DNA of 64,000 nt from Boletus sp. NGJ. Taxonomy: Eukaryota > Basidiomycota > Agaricomycetes > Boletales > Boletaceae. Of this stretch, positions 1-18,565 are shown piece after piece (position 1 is the first letter of the stretch; every line of letters starts with the position of its first letter). The notes beneath the pieces are model-generated. The model was not told the origin of the DNA. It did not search any database and was given only the letters and a program-made list of their open reading frames with translations. Position numbers and translations under genes: made by a program. Location of the stretch: the NCBI GenBank assembly GCA_019096195.1, contig JAGTXK010000119.1, positions 310,001-374,000 of the forward strand, given 5' to 3'.

Positions 1-637
1 TCGCCTTCGCCGCTTGGCGATGTGGAGTCGCGTTCGGCAACGCCTACGATGTCATCGACGGCTGGCGCCGCGCGCGCGCACTCGACCACGCCGTCGGCCG
101 AGCCGCACTCGCACTCGCAATCTCAATCGCAATCGCATTCTCATCGGCAACCGTCCATCGCGTCGGTCATGTCCGACAACACGTCGACATCTGTGTATGC
201 GACACCCACCACACAGCTGCTCAGTCCAACCGAAACCGAGCTCACCCTGAGCACGCGCACCGACGCCACGTTCAAGCCTGCTTCGCAATTCCAGTCACAC
301 ACCCGCTCGGCGGTCAAACGGCCCTACGTATCCCCCGACGACTTTGGCGTGGCACGGATGCTGGCCATCATCGAGATGGCGGGGATGGTCGTGAAGCCGC
401 CCGAGCCTCCGTTGCATCCTGTGGAGGAAACGTTGTTTGGGAGGTCAATCGAGGTGCAGACGCTCCATCCGGAGATTCGGGAGATTTATTCTGGGGCGTT
501 TCAGCAGTTGGACGAGATGGACAAGGTGAGTCGCGTTTAAAAAAAATTCAACGCTATGAACGTGTGGTGTGCGTTGAATTGACTTGGCATTGTGCCAGAC
601 GCTCGACGAATACCTTCAGCAGGCGCTGGCGGTGTGA
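1..637 (+). CDS. 3' end of an unknown gene (5' end outside window)
   Basis: The reading frame is open from base 1 with no start codon, so the gene enters from the left. The visible part runs to 525, is cut by an intron at 526-598 (GTGAG donor, CCAG acceptor, phase 0) and ends with 13 codons and TGA at 635-637. The protein part is Ser/Thr/His-rich and low complexity for about 100 residues (an SQSQSQSHSH stretch), then more ordered (PYVSPDDFGVARMLAIIEMA and on). It ends in LDEYLQQALAV. I do not recognise the family. The disordered front and short ordered tail would suit a regulatory or scaffold protein, but that is only a guess. Confidence 0.6.
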
Positions 638-1733
638 GAACGGGAAGGAAGAAGATAATTGGATTTTTTCTTTCTTTCTTTAGCAATTCCAGTCACACAC
701 GTTCGGCGGTCAAACGGGTTTTTCAATACCGTTCGTTATGCTATTTATCGACTAGTGTTTTCGTTCTTTTTTTTTTTTGCCTTCAAATGTTCAATCGTTC
801 CTTTGCTGCATTCGTGTGGCATGATTACGGTGGAACTTTATGTCATCAGCGATCAGCGTCAGGCCCAGTTTCTCAGTTTATGGCTGCACGAGGGACCTAT
901 CTCGATACGACTGGACTCGTCTGGTTCGCCTCTACCACCGTACGTCGCATTGACAGCGATGATCAACGGGGTCGACGATACCGATCGATCGAAAATCCCA
1001 CAAGCGATTTGCTCAAGACCGCAGTTGTACTATGGGTTCGCCTTCCGCACCCGCCTAACCGAACATAGTCACAGACTTCGTAAACATCGACGATAACACC
1101 GAGCAATGCTTGTCTCTTGCTGCGCCTACCCTCGACGCTGATAGCCAGTGTCGCGCTAGCACAAGAAGCACTCGCTTCCAATGGCACGCGTGCAGTTTAC
1201 GGGGGGACATGGAACAAAGTAGGTGTCGTTGATGGGTGTAGACAATACACCAAAGATAGCGTAGGATTGGACGGCAGTGTCGTCGGGGTGAGGGACAGCG
1301 TGGTCTAAAGAGGTGGCACTTCCGGCCCGATGGAACATGTCTACACAGGCTTGTAACTGACCTTTGGTATGCAACATCATAAGAGTGCGACTCTACGTAC
1401 GTCACGTGAACTCTGTCCAGCTGTCCACTGGTTCGGGACGATGAGGATACAGAAGCTCGAGCTTGAGTCGAGGAAGGCCATCGTGACGCTGTGACTCCGG
1501 TGTATATATTAGCTTACACTGCTAGCTATGCGAAACAATATAAATGCAAGGAAAGCATACGCGAAAGTCACGGGAGAGATACGTTTGTAGTTCAAGTCTT
1601 TGATGCCGACGTGAGTATCGAGGTTCAGCATTAAAGTGGAAAGTACACACTCGTTGGATGCTAGTCACGCGTTTGGCATTTTTCAGTGGAGGTCATCGTA
1701 TAGCTTGACCGTACTTGGTTAAAACGAAAGGTG
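638..1733. other. Intergenic stretch with a short duplicated exon segment
   Basis: No supportable gene. About 35 bp at 683-717 repeat coding sequence from 288-322 of the gene to the left, so the SHTRSAVKR reading appears again out of context. T-runs lie at 664-682 and 761-778, and a TATATATT at about 1502. Open frames on both strands here are short and lack family resemblance. Confidence 0.5.
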
Positions 1734-2431
1734 CTATGGAAGCTGGTCCAACACAACTTCCATCTCGTTCACACCACCATCGGCAGAGCTCGAGGAAAAT
1801 ACATTGGCACCAGAAGCAAGCGACTCTATGAGAAGCGCCAGCCGCGACGGGCCAAGATTCGGTTCCTATCCGCCGACGAACGCGCTTAGTCCCGGAAACA
1901 CTGCCAGTGTCTTCAGGGGGTACACACCTTACGTATCTCCTCGAGATCGTCCTTGAAACCCTCCGCGATGGATGCCATCCAGAACTTGCGAAACTTTTCC
2001 TTGAGAGCCTGCTCGCTCTCCGGCGCATTTGGGGGGATGAAAGGTGGGATATCTACGTTGGGTTGCGGAGAGGGCGAGTCGCGTTGTAGAGGAGGTTCAG
2101 GGTGTCCAGGTGCCGACGACGGCACGGGTATATCGACGTCTTCCTCGTCTGAATCTGAGTCATCCTGGGACTCATCGGACGAGGAAGAAGAAGATTCTTT
2201 GCCCTCATTTTCATCCGCATGCGTGTTTTCTGACTTAGCCGGTTTTGGTTGCCGGACTGAAACCGTCACTATCTTCGTATGTGTCGACGCGTCCGATGAG
2301 GACGAGGACGAGTCCTCTTCAGAAGACGATGAATCTGACACGACCCTTCTTTTCCGTTTCCTATTTCTTTTTCTCGTTGGTTTTGGTTGTCCTGGCCGCA
2401 TCTGTTGAATGTCGAGGGGGAAGTCGACCAT
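1734..2431 (-). CDS. RSA3: Ribosome assembly protein 3 (Rsa3)
   Basis: Two exons, 2431-1928 and 1865-1734, joined across a 62-bp GT-AG intron in phase 0; 211 residues. The N-terminal two thirds is a basic patch (KPTRKRNRKRKRR) followed by long Ser and Asp/Glu runs typical of nucleolar proteins. The C-terminal third is the conserved Rsa3 domain: KFRKFWMASIAEGFKDDLEE, then across the splice EPNLGPSRLALLIESLASGA. In yeast Rsa3 is a nucleolar factor needed for early 60S subunit assembly with the helicase Dbp6. The domain spans the intron, which confirms the splice. The 3' end stops at LDQLP. Its start lies 145 bp from the ADE2 start on the other strand, so the two share a short divergent promoter region. 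Confidence 0.93.
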
Positions 2432-2575
2432 TGAACTTTCAAGTTAAAGCTACTACATATTGGTGATTTACAAGTGCTTACATAAATGGGGTAATTTCAG
2501 CCTTTACTACGTTTAGTACCGTAGTGAGTCGGAAGCGTCCACCTTGTGACTTTGTGAGCATCCACGACCGCGACG

Positions 2576-4573
2576 ATGAGTAACAAGGTCGTCGGCGTTC
2601 TCGGTGCGCGTGAGCCTTTTCTTCTCCCTCGGAACTGTTCCACAATGTCCTCACTACTGCTCTCAGATCATCACGTTCACCTCATGTCCACTCGGCAAGG
2701 CCCATCTGACATGTTTGAACCCAACAGGCGGTGGCCAACTCGGCCGCATGCTCGCATCATCCGCTTCTCTGCTCAATATCGACATTGTCATCCTCGACGT
2801 CGGTGAATTAGCACCGGCGAAACAGATCATCGCACCCCGCTCGTCCGCGGTCACCCACATCGACGGCTCGTTTGCCGATCCTGAAAAGATCAGACAACTC
2901 GCGAGCAAGGTGGACGTCATCACCGCAGAGATCGAGCATGTCGACGCGGGCGTGCTGAAAGATATTGAGTCGATACCGGGGACGAGAGCCGCCATTCATC
3001 CCAGTCCCTCCACGATCGCTGTCATCCAGGACAAGCTCGAGCAGAAAAAGTACTTGCGCACAAACGGTTGTCCCGTCTCCGAGTTCGTCAATGTCGAGCC
3101 GACGATCGAGTCAATAGAAACTACCGCCACCCAGCTCGGTCTCCCTTTAATGCTCAAGAGCCGGACGCTCGGATACGATGGACGAGGCAATTTTGTCGTT
3201 CGAACGCTTGATCAAGCGACAGAAGCGCTGCAAGTGCTCGCGAACCGTCCATTATACGCCGAAAAATGGGTCCCCTTCATCAAGGAAATCGCAGTCATGG
3301 TCGTACGTACGATTGACGGAAATGTGGTTTCCTATCCCGCCGTCGAGACCGTCCATAAGAACAACATCTGCCACCTCGTCATCGCTCCCCTCCGGAGCCA
3401 CGATCCCTTTGTCGCTTCCCGTGCGCAGCGTGTCGCCGAGTCTGCCATTCGAACGCTCCAAGGCGCTGGTGTCTTTGGTGTCGAGATGTTCCTCATGGAA
3501 GATGGTCCGTAGGCGTCGTTGCATTCAAACCCACCTCTCCAACGTCCACTCACTCACCCCCACCCCAGGCACAATATACATCAACGAAATCGCCCCTCGT
3601 CCTCATAACTCGGGGCACTACACCATCGAAGCCTGCTACACCTCCCAATACGAGAATCACCTCCGCGCCATCCTCGGCCTCCCCCTCGGAAGCACCGCCC
3701 TCAAAGTTCCCTCCGCCGTCATGCTCAACATCATCGCCAGTTCCACCTCCATGGACCCCAATCCAAGCTTTTACCACCACTGCACTCACCATCCCCGGTT
3801 GCACCGTCCACCTGTATGGTAAATCCGAGTGCCGGCCAGGCCGAAAAATGGGACACGTCACTCTCGTCGCAGACACCGACGCCGACCTACGCGCCCGCCT
3901 CCGCCCCCTCCTCTCCGCGCTCCCCATCCCCAGCACACAAGCAGAGATCGACGCGTATGCACCACCCTCGCCAGTCTCAGGGAACGGCCGCCCAAGCATA
4001 CACCCGATCGTAGGCATCATCATGGGCTCCGACTCGGACCTCCCCACGCTCCTCCCCGCCGCGCGTGTCCTGGACCACTTTCACATCCCGTACGAGCTCA
4101 CGATCGTCTCCGCGCATCGTACGCCGGATAGGCTGGTCTCGTATGCGCGCAGTGCACGGGCACGCGGGCTGCGCGTCGTCGTGGCTGGCGCAGGCGGCGC
4201 GGCGCATCTGCCGGGGATGGTAGCAGCGATGACGAGCGTCCCGGTGGTCGGTGTGCCCGTCAAGGGGAGCGCATTGGATGGGGTGGATTCGCTGCATAGT
4301 ATCGTGCAGATGCCGGTAGGACGCTCCTTTTTTTTTTGTTTGGTTCATGGGACGTACGCTCACGTTGCTGTACAGCGTGGTATACCGGTGGCGACGGTCG
4401 CGATCAATGGGGGCATGAACGCGGGTCTACTCGCCGTCCGCATTCTTGGCACGGGAATCCCGCATCTCTTCACAGCGATGGAAGAGTACCTCGAAGGACT
4501 CGAAAAAGAGGTGTTGGGCAAGGTAGACAAGCTCGCCGAGGTCGGGTGGGAAAAGTACGAAGTAAGACGGTAG
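2576..4573 (+). CDS. ADE2: Phosphoribosylaminoimidazole carboxylase, PurK-PurE fusion (one apparent frame break)
   Basis: Fungal Ade2 converts AIR to CAIR in purine synthesis. Exons: 2576-2603, 2728-3504, 3569 to about 4315, and 4376-4573. A 28-nt first exon encodes [10 protein letters not shown] and splices to GGQLGRM, giving the intact PurK nucleotide loop. The ATP-grasp part follows ([42 protein letters not shown]). After GRKMGH (about 3848) comes PurE, with [17 protein letters not shown] and [12 protein letters not shown]. The last intron, 4316-4375, is 60 nt and has no stop, so read-through would also stay in frame. Near 3755-3767 the frame moves by one base: MDPNP is in one frame and [21 protein letters not shown] in another. 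There is no room for an intron, and a C4 run and a T4 run lie beside it, so an assembly indel is the likeliest cause. Confidence 0.93.
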
Positions 4574-4683
4574 TCCTCGACTCGTCGACAAAGGAGCTAT
4601 ATTATTCAACAAGGTATATAAGACATAACAATAGAATGTACCCCTCTCCTACTTGGTACTTTTTTAAAACAATCCTGTGCGGC

Positions 4684-10679
<5,996 letters not shown>

Positions 10680-12584
10680 CGTGTGCGACAGAGACGAAAG
10701 TTTTTTTTCAAGTTGGGTTTTATACCGAGTGTGCCATCCCGGACCGCACTATTACCTCACACATGCGGGTACCCGTCGGTCGGAAGAGAAGAAGAGAATA
10801 CGAACCATCGACTGCAACAAGTCATATTCATTGCGATCCCGTCCGTTCAATCTGATGCGGTTCGGATCACCTTGATGACCGTGTGACACGCCGCAGGTCG
10901 TCTCAGCCATATGGTTGGGCTCGAGCCCGAACTGTGGCAGGTCACCCAACGCTATGCTTGATATGCACTTACCCGACGTGCCTCTATTTTGATGAAGCGA
11001 AGAACTGCTCTCACGAGATTGACGCACTCATTGGCTGATTCGAAGCGGGCCGCCTGGAGATTGACAGTTTGGCCGAGAACCATTGCCAACTCTAGTGTTT
11101 AGTTTTACATGAAGCCACAAGTACTGCCTTCATTAATGCTTGACTCTGTGCTTCCGATCGGCCGCCCGCAGAATCCCTTGTGGTGCTTCGAAAGGCTTAG
11201 TCCCGTTCCTGCTCTAGTATGACGGCCAGACTTTTAAATCAGAGCTTCTCTTGTGTGCAACAATTTGAACAAATCAGGTACGAGCGCTTTACGGTCACGT
11301 GCTTGCCCGCCAATGTTGCTCCTGGTAACTAAAAGTATGTACACCCTGAGCCGCCATAAGTATATTTTCTGTGAGCCTTTGAAGAGACATGCTTTGTCCA
11401 TCAACACACTAGCCAGACAATCGACGGTCAACATTTCAACACGGCTTCATCTTGAACGTTGAACGTTGAACGTACGGTGTTCGTCTCGACCTCCTTGTGA
11501 GCGTCACCACCTGTTTTTCTATGTCTGATCTGCATTCACAACCTTGAGTGATCTTTTTAGCTGCATTGATCCAACTCTATCTGATCAACATCCTTATCAG
11601 CAATCAGGCAAACCGCACGAGCATCCTATCGGTGAAGAGGCAACCCGATAATTTTTACAAAGTTGCCCATGCTCACATACAGAGCCCGAGATGCATTCTC
11701 GCTGCCTCAGAACATGAAACGCCTCGGGTGCACGGCGTTGTGCGTTGCAGCCTAGACATGTGGCCGTCATCTACATGGTCCGATCATCACGACAGGCACA
11801 CACACACCCTTTTGTGCGCTTTCGAGACAAGTGGGCTTTCCGAGTCCTTCCTTCTCCTCTATCGACTACCCTTCTGTGGATATACTTGGCTCGCGTGGTA
11901 TGGTTCGCCGTTTAGCGGTGGAGATTTGCGCCCACGAAAAAGGTAGTACCTCGTGTCACCACCTCACTAAATCCACTGGACATTATGCTTTTCTAGACGC
12001 ACCTAGACACCACTTGTACAATTCACTATTGGCTACCGAATTCGCGATGCAGACGGTGGCAGTACCTACTACCCAGAGACGAGCTTCGTGAATCTTAAAA
12101 GTTCGGAGGCCCGTCTGGCATCTCTGATGCCTCACATCAGCACCATAGATTCTCACAGGACGTACACCACGACAATATATTTGAGTTGGTGGAATAAGTC
12201 ACACCTAATGCTTGTCAAGGTGTAGAGCCTGATGCCTGACAGTTCATACTAGATCAATGTTCGTCGAGACGGTTGTAGATATGTACTACGATAGTTCTTT
12301 CCCGCAAACCCCACACAAGTCTGAAATCCATCCATCTTGAGTGTCAACATGCCGTCAGGAAACGCACGCTGTCGTTTCAAGTTCTCAAAGATCTGATCAT
12401 TCCAACTCAAACAGGGTCTAGCAATCCGCTGATTCCGCTTGCCGGGTGTTCCCGTGCTTACTTACGTAGCTATGCACGGTCAGTAGTAGCTCCGGAGACC
12501 GCCTTCGTCGCATCAAGTGGTTATCCGCCCATCTTTTGTTCCGGTGACCGCGCGCACACAAACTGGAGGGATCAAAAGTTACGT
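10680..12584. other. Gene-poor stretch upstream of the ABC transporter
   Basis: Nothing here is firmly coding. One short minus-strand frame (11083-10973, MVLGQTVNLQAARFES, ending at a good GTAAG donor) could be a first exon of something, but no continuation is recognisable. A 7-bp unit (GAACGTT) is repeated about three times at 11452-11472. The rest shows no family resemblance. Confidence 0.4.
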
Positions 12585-13305
12585 GCTCCTTCAGAAGCCA
12601 AAATGGTGCCGATGACACTCAGCCACCGACGTCTGGAGCCGTGGTCGGATTAGGCACTGCACTGGAATAGCAGTGCGTCCCTCTGGTTTCGTCGATGCCC
12701 TTGAGACGAGCTTTGAGGTTGATGTCAACTCTGATTGGCGGGTGCCAACATGCTGCTCGAGGTGCGAGCCATACGGTAGGTTAGATTTTTTTTTTTTTTT
12801 GATATCGTGCTCGATGCTCAAGAGATCCGCCGACAGTGAACTCCACACAAGATTTCAGAGGTAAACCCCGCCGTCACACTCATCGTGTCATGACGCTAAA
12901 GTGAGCAAGTCGCAGTTGGCGCAAACGTTCAAGTGACATCCGTGGACCAAAAACGGAAAGAATTTCGTTAGGAACATGGTGCATACTTGAATGTCTGTAT
13001 GTTGTCGTGCAATGTTTCCTATATGCATAGGTACCCTGATATTTTCGTCTTCATCTCACCATCCGTTCATAGATGCTGCGGTGTTATTTTCTTCCTGTTG
13101 AAGCATCACCTGCATGTAGCTGGTAAGTCTTTGTTACCTTCCGGGGTGGGACTGCTCGGCAGGATGAATTTCATTCTACTGTAGATTCTCTGAGTGCAGC
13201 ACAGCACAATGCTCTCACCCATTTATCTGTCAATCCACTGATCTCTTTTAATTTCGACTTTGCTTCTGTGCAACGACTAAATACTAATGCAACCTTCTTT
13301 TCAGA
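12585..13305 (+). repeat. Direct repeat copy A (~0.72 kb)
   Basis: Matches copy B at 19513-20314 in the same orientation along its whole length, with indels; by eye about 80-85% identical. Landmarks shared: GCTCCTTCAGAAGCCAAAAT at the start, GACGAGCTTTGAGGTTGATG, GAGCACGATATC on the reverse strand, GCATCACCTGCA, and a splice-acceptor-like CTAAT...TTCAG at the end. Homology stops at the terminal CAG in both copies. It lies 84 bp left of arm 1 of the inverted duplication. I see no coding potential, no terminal inverted repeats and no target-site duplication, so the family is unknown. Confidence 0.75.
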
Positions 13306-13388
13306 CCAAGCTCAAGTGGCAGTGGCTATCGAATGGTGTTCGGTATTACGTACACCATTGCTAATGGACTACTATCAAAGATCAACCT

Positions 13389-13527
13389 CCTTCGGGGTTC
13401 CACGAACCAGATCGTCGACGAAGCCGAACGCTCCCTGCACGACGCACTCTCAGTCTTGTCACAGACAGTGAAAGAAGCCTGGATCGTCCTTGGCGGTGGA
13501 TGCTCTCGGAAGCGAGAAGCAGTATAA
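13389..13527 (+). pseudogene. CCT2 C-terminal fragment with an internal in-frame deletion
   Basis: Begins abruptly within the CCT2 coding sequence ([20 protein letters not shown]) and reads to GGGCS, then jumps to the last codons RKREAV and stop. Against arm 2 the missing part is about 450 bp, which includes the two final introns and the DNAGYDS region. The junction has a shared CTC(T), which fits a microhomology deletion, and it happens to keep the frame. There is no upstream CCT2 sequence, so no chaperonin can be made. The 84 bp between repeat A and this fragment match neither. Confidence 0.88.
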
Positions 13528-13721
13528 GCAAAAAGTTACCTACGATTCATTACTGACATGGCTAATAAATATGTTTTCCGTGTTCTTGACGAGCCAGGTG
13601 CCATTAGCGCAAGCTAAGGGACCGCTCACTTCAAGAGAGGATGTCTTACGGGACACGGATCTGGGTATGTATCCTCGGGTTTGATTGACGTGACAGTTTT
13701 ATAGCGCCTCCGCAATATATC

Positions 13722-14515
13722 GAGCTCCTCCAACGCATTCGTCTGATGCAGGGAGCCTTTGCTTGACTTGGCTGAGGATCTTGAAGCCCCTTTGAGGTCG
13801 TCGTTCGAGCGACAGTGTGTGGAATGGCTTTCCGAGACGAAGACGGGTTGCGACACCCAACCAGCATTGCGATCATATCCCGCCAATCAGTCGAGGCTCC
13901 GCACTCAATCAATAACGGGTCTCACCCCGAACATGGGGTCGACGGAAGCAATGTTAATGAGTGCAAAGGGAGGAGGTAATGGAAATAATTATATTCGGTC
14001 ATCGGCACCTACAATCTGACGTGACCAATACTCTCGTCGATGACTCAATGATGGCCAGAAGAAAAAGGAAACGACAGCGCAGACCATTCTTTGAGGGTGA
14101 GAAGGCGCTGACTCGACACCACCAGGATTGGTTACCGTCTCTGATCATCTCAGTACAAATCACAGAGTCAGCAAGGCAGGGGTGGCAGACGAGCACGATG
14201 CACGATCAGGAACTCACGGGATGTCCGTCTTCGTGAAGCAGATCTGGTCGGCGACTTCACGTCAACTTTTAAACCCTGCCTGTGATGGGAGATCCAAAAC
14301 ATTCATTACACAAATCACAGCTAACCCACCGAGGTGGATCAGCTAAGGTCAATGAACTCTTCAAAATCCCCAGTACACTGTGTGCCAAGAGCAGCCCTTT
14401 GTATGGCAAGCCACTGACAACACATTGTGAGTAACTGACCATACGTGTGGAGTATGACTCGACAACATCGTTGATAGATCCTCTGTGGTTGTGGTTTACT
14501 GTCCTGATGTCATTG
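13722..14515. other. Insert of ~0.79 kb found only in arm 1
   Basis: Arm 1 and arm 2 align up to about 13,721 (ATATATCGAGCTC against ATATGTCGAGTTC) and again from about 14,515 (TGGATGATCG...GAGATGGAAAGG), but arm 2 lacks the sequence between. It holds short open frames on both strands and no recognisable domain. No terminal repeats or clear target duplication were seen. It could equally be an arm-2 deletion. Confidence 0.6.
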
Positions 14516-15352
14516 GATGATCGTCTTGAGATGGAAAGGTGGAACGACACATCATACATCATGTGGCAGAACAAAATCGGATATGACCACAAATGCTGGA
14601 TAGATCTTGTCCATCGATTGTAGGTGGCTTGGTGGAACAATGACATGCACCTCGAGAGTCCGCTAGATCGCTTTGACAACGCCGCTCATCGCAAGCTCGA
14701 AAAAGACTGTGAATGAAGTGACACAAGAAGATAAATGTCGAGGTTCTTTCCGCCGGAGAAAATCCTACCTTCTTTAACGCGATCGTTGGGAACTCCAAGA
14801 AGCGCCTGGACACCGTGAGAGGGTTTCCAGTTCCGCGGGGCGGTGGGGGGAGGCAGAGGAGGAAGAGGAAGAGATATGAGAGTCTGAGACACATACGAAC
14901 CTCGAGAGCATGGCTGGCGTGCGTGCAGAGGGCTTTCACCACCTCCGTTTCGGATGGGACGGGCTGATCGCTCACAAGTGGGTTGAAGCACGAAACGGGG
15001 GCGGCAGAGGAGGTAGTTGATAGGTACGATTATGATCATCAGCCAGATGTTGTCGTCGAAGAAGGATGAAGTACGGGGTGTTCCGGGCGATGGTGGACTA
15101 CTTTGGATCATCGGACTGGTTCGTGGCTTTTCTTTGCCTTTCACCTTGTCGAATGTGGTGTTGGAACAGTCGTCTTCATCGTCTTCAGGCTTGAGTCGTG
15201 GTAGGCTGTATAGCTTCGTTCCACATGAAGTCGGAGTTGATTGTTTCGATAACTTGGAAAGGTGGACAGCACTGGGTGGCATCGTCTACTAGTTGTGGTG
15301 GACAATGACCAGGTACGAATGCTGTGGATGATGGACTCTTGTCTACCGATTT

Positions 15353-18300
15353 TAGGTGCTTCGAGTCAGCGATATAAAGCGCCTCGTCAAATGGCTTGAC
15401 GTGCAACAACTTCACAACATGCCCCTCGACAGTTTCCCACTAGATCGCTTCGATGCCGCCACTCATCGCGAGCTCGACAAAGCAGTAAATGACGCCGTTG
15501 AAGACGGTTTGGGCGACGTCTCCGATATCAGTTCCAACGTTCCTTATATGGCTATCCTCCTTGATGCTATCATTGAACACTCCAACGGTCACTTGGATAG
15601 TAAAGCACACTTCTTTATCAAAGTTGATCAAGACACATGAAGGGTTGCGAGACAAGCTCGCTTCTGCTTGGAAGAGCAAATCATATCACGAGATTCGAAA
15701 CCTCGGTGCGTGTACAGTACCCGTGCCCATTTATCCCGTACTAATGACTTGTAACCGTCTCCGCTAGCCATTCTCCGAAAAGCACCAGAAACACCAGCGC
15801 TTGCGCCAGTAACAGCAACCGCGATTCGTCAGGGTTCGTAACTTACTTCCCATCAGACCGGCGACCCACTGGCAGACATGGACTGACCTCTCTCCTGTCA
15901 GACCTACGTCAAAATTTGTCAGGGTCCTTCGAGGCAAAGTACCGTGGCGCAGCCGTTGACGGCTTCCACGAATATTTGACACACAACGAAAACCAATTCA
16001 AAAGCGTGGACGATCCCCGTTATTATGCCAAATTCTGTTCTATCGTCCAAAGTTCAGGCACTGGAAAATCAAGAATGCTAGCTGAGGTAGTGTCACTTGT
16101 TTCGCATTCAGCTGTGGTGACTGAATTATTCTCAGTTGAGCAAGAAAGATGTAATAGTCATCTATATGAACCTGCGTGGGGAGCAAGACAAATTAGGTTT
16201 CCCGGCTCGTGATCCTATCCCATCACAGATCTTGACCGAATTCCCTCCTACTGAGGGAGGGTACCGGACCGTCTGCTATGCGTTCTTCACCGTCCTTTTT
16301 GATACCCTCGAGGAATATCTCTCGAAAGGTTATGCCACCCGCAATACTAAGGCGGGCATCATGCATTGGGTCCGCCAAATGTGCGACATGAGCGACCCTC
16401 CCCGATTCACAGCCAGAGCCGATTTCTTCAACAAAGTATCGGAAAGATACAAAAAGGTGATGGTGTCTAGTTCCGTTACATAGCCCTGATTTAACAATCT
16501 TCTGTAGGTTCATGCTGACCTCGTCCGTGTGGTCAGCCGGCGGCCTAGTGCAACAGAAGACCTGTCTTCCATGGCGGACGTTGATGGCACTGCTGATAAG
16601 GCCACAGGAACAGACGTTGAGAAAGCCGCCGATGAGCTCGGAAAGCTCACCCTTTCTGGTAATTATTCCAGTTCGTATTGCAAAACACCTAGCTGAGCAG
16701 TCTGATTCGAAGCAGAGCCAGACTCCCGATCCTCGGATTTCACTGCCCGTCTTCTCACTGCCTATAGGAAAATGGCAACCTCCCTCGAGAGGGTCTTCGC
16801 TGATGATTCCGACCAACCCAAGCTGGTGATCGCGATCGACGAGGCACACCCGCTGACCTCAATGCATCGTGCAGCATACCGGCCTGCGGATGTTTTCTGC
16901 AGAGTTGTGAACGAGTATTCACATGACCAGAATCATGCCGTTTGGGTGGTATTCGCATCGACCACCTCCAAGGTCGCTGATTTCTCGCCACCTAACCAGA
17001 AACGTCTGTGGCCATTTCCCATTCTGCTGATTTCCCAATTCATTCGTTTTTCAGACAATTCCGACCGTGTTGCCGTTCGGGGTGAGAAGCTTTTCCCGCC
17101 TTACACTCAACTGGGATGGGACCAGAGTGCATCGGGACTACAAGATATCGACATCGAGAATGTCTCCCAAATTGATCACATCGCAGGCTATGGAAGACCA
17201 CTGTAATGTTCCTTTCGCTTCGTTGCACCGGGTGACTAACAAGGGCATCCACAGATGGCGTTCTCTCAAGGGTGCACTCACATTTCCAGAAAGGGTGCTA
17301 GATACAGCGTCGTCAAAGTTATGTGGCGGACACGACTTTAATGCACAGAAAACGGGACATGTGCTCGCAGTACTAGGACAGCGATTCGGATTGAACGTGA
17401 CGCTTGGACACCCGGAATCGGTGGAGCATCTGGAGAACGGGGTCGCGAGTCACCTGCGGATCTGTCTTGCGACGACATTGGACCGTAATTGGAGGTTTAC
17501 ACAGTATCCATCCGAACCGTTGTTGTCGTGCGTGGCTGCAGTCGATCTGCACAAGAAGCCTGAAAAGTTGGAGCTCGCCTTGAAGACGCTGCTGGTGTCT
17601 GTGAGCTCCGGCATGATCGACATGGGTGAACGCGGCGAACTGGCTAGCCGATTACTATGGCTGTTGGCCAAGGACTTGTTCATCCGCACACGGTCGAAGA
17701 GCGTGCACATACCATCGACATGGGAAGAACATCTTGCGGACTGTGAAATGATCCGGGTCGTGGATTGGCTCGAATTCATCTTTGGACCGCAGATATGGGA
17801 CGAAGAGGACATGCAAGCATCGCTCGCACGCAAAATGTTCGAAAATGCATATCTGAATTTCTCACATTGGGTATGCATGGAGGCGAACATCGCTGGATCA
17901 AAAGCAGGGCACGAATTAAGGTCGGTCTTTCATATTCCACTTTTCAAAAGTCTGACGATCCACCATGTAGCTTGGACGAGTGGACACTGCGCCATTGGCA
18001 GAGGACCAGTGCAGTGCAGTGCTGCCACCAACAACCTCTGATCGACAAGGTGATACCGATCTATTTCAAAGGTGGTCCTGGAAACACATCGGCGAAATCG
18101 CAAATGTCGCATATTCTCGTTTCCGACAAGGCTCGAGAATCGACGAGTTCGAAAGACGTGTTGCATGCCATCACCCGACGACATAAAAATCTGAGCGGCG
18201 AAGACAAGAGCACATCTCCCTCGGATGGCGAGCCCCTTCCTTACATCGCTATCCTGGCCGACCTTGGTCAGCCATCCTCGTTCTCGGTGACATTTCCCGA

Positions 18301-18565
18301 GCGAGACGTGGATGACCGCTGCCTGCGAATTTACGCTGCAGGAGTCGACACCGCGACGTATCCATTTTTAGCCAAGTATCCTGCCCTCATGAGGACACTG
18401 CAAGACCTCGTACACATTCAGCAGATTCCCGAGACGGAAAGACCCTACACTGAATACCTGAATGCGCAGGTCAAGTTCGGGAGTACAGCCAGCGCCGAGC
18501 ATATGGTATGGGAACATGGGAGGAATGTCCCGAGTGTGCGAAAGAAGCCTGCTCGACGGTCCTAG
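15353..18565 (+). pseudogene. P-loop ATPase of an expanded agaricomycete family, arm-1 copy (not fully open)
   Basis: Duplicate of the gene at 38044-41252. An N-terminal helical part (VLRVSDIKRLVKWLDVQQLH) is followed by SFEAKYRGAAVDGFHEYL, a Walker A motif VQSSGTGKSRM (about 16,050-16,080), NLRGEQDKLGFPARDP, a Walker B LVIAIDEAHPL (about 16,822-16,854), then YGRPL spliced to WRSLKGAL and a long C-terminal part ending KKPARRS. The family is common in Agaricomycetes and resembles the NTPase module of Crinkler/RHS-type proteins; that relation is my inference. The frame shows about one break relative to the sister copy, so this looks like a recent, slightly decayed copy. Confidence 0.7.

Noticed and set aside
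1117-1308. Small secreted protein on the plus strand
   Set aside because: A weak signal-like start only; no conserved part and no flanking exons.
10973-11083. Minus-strand 37-codon exon MVLGQTVNLQAARFES
   Set aside because: Good start and donor, but no continuing exon or family resemblance; too little to call a gene.
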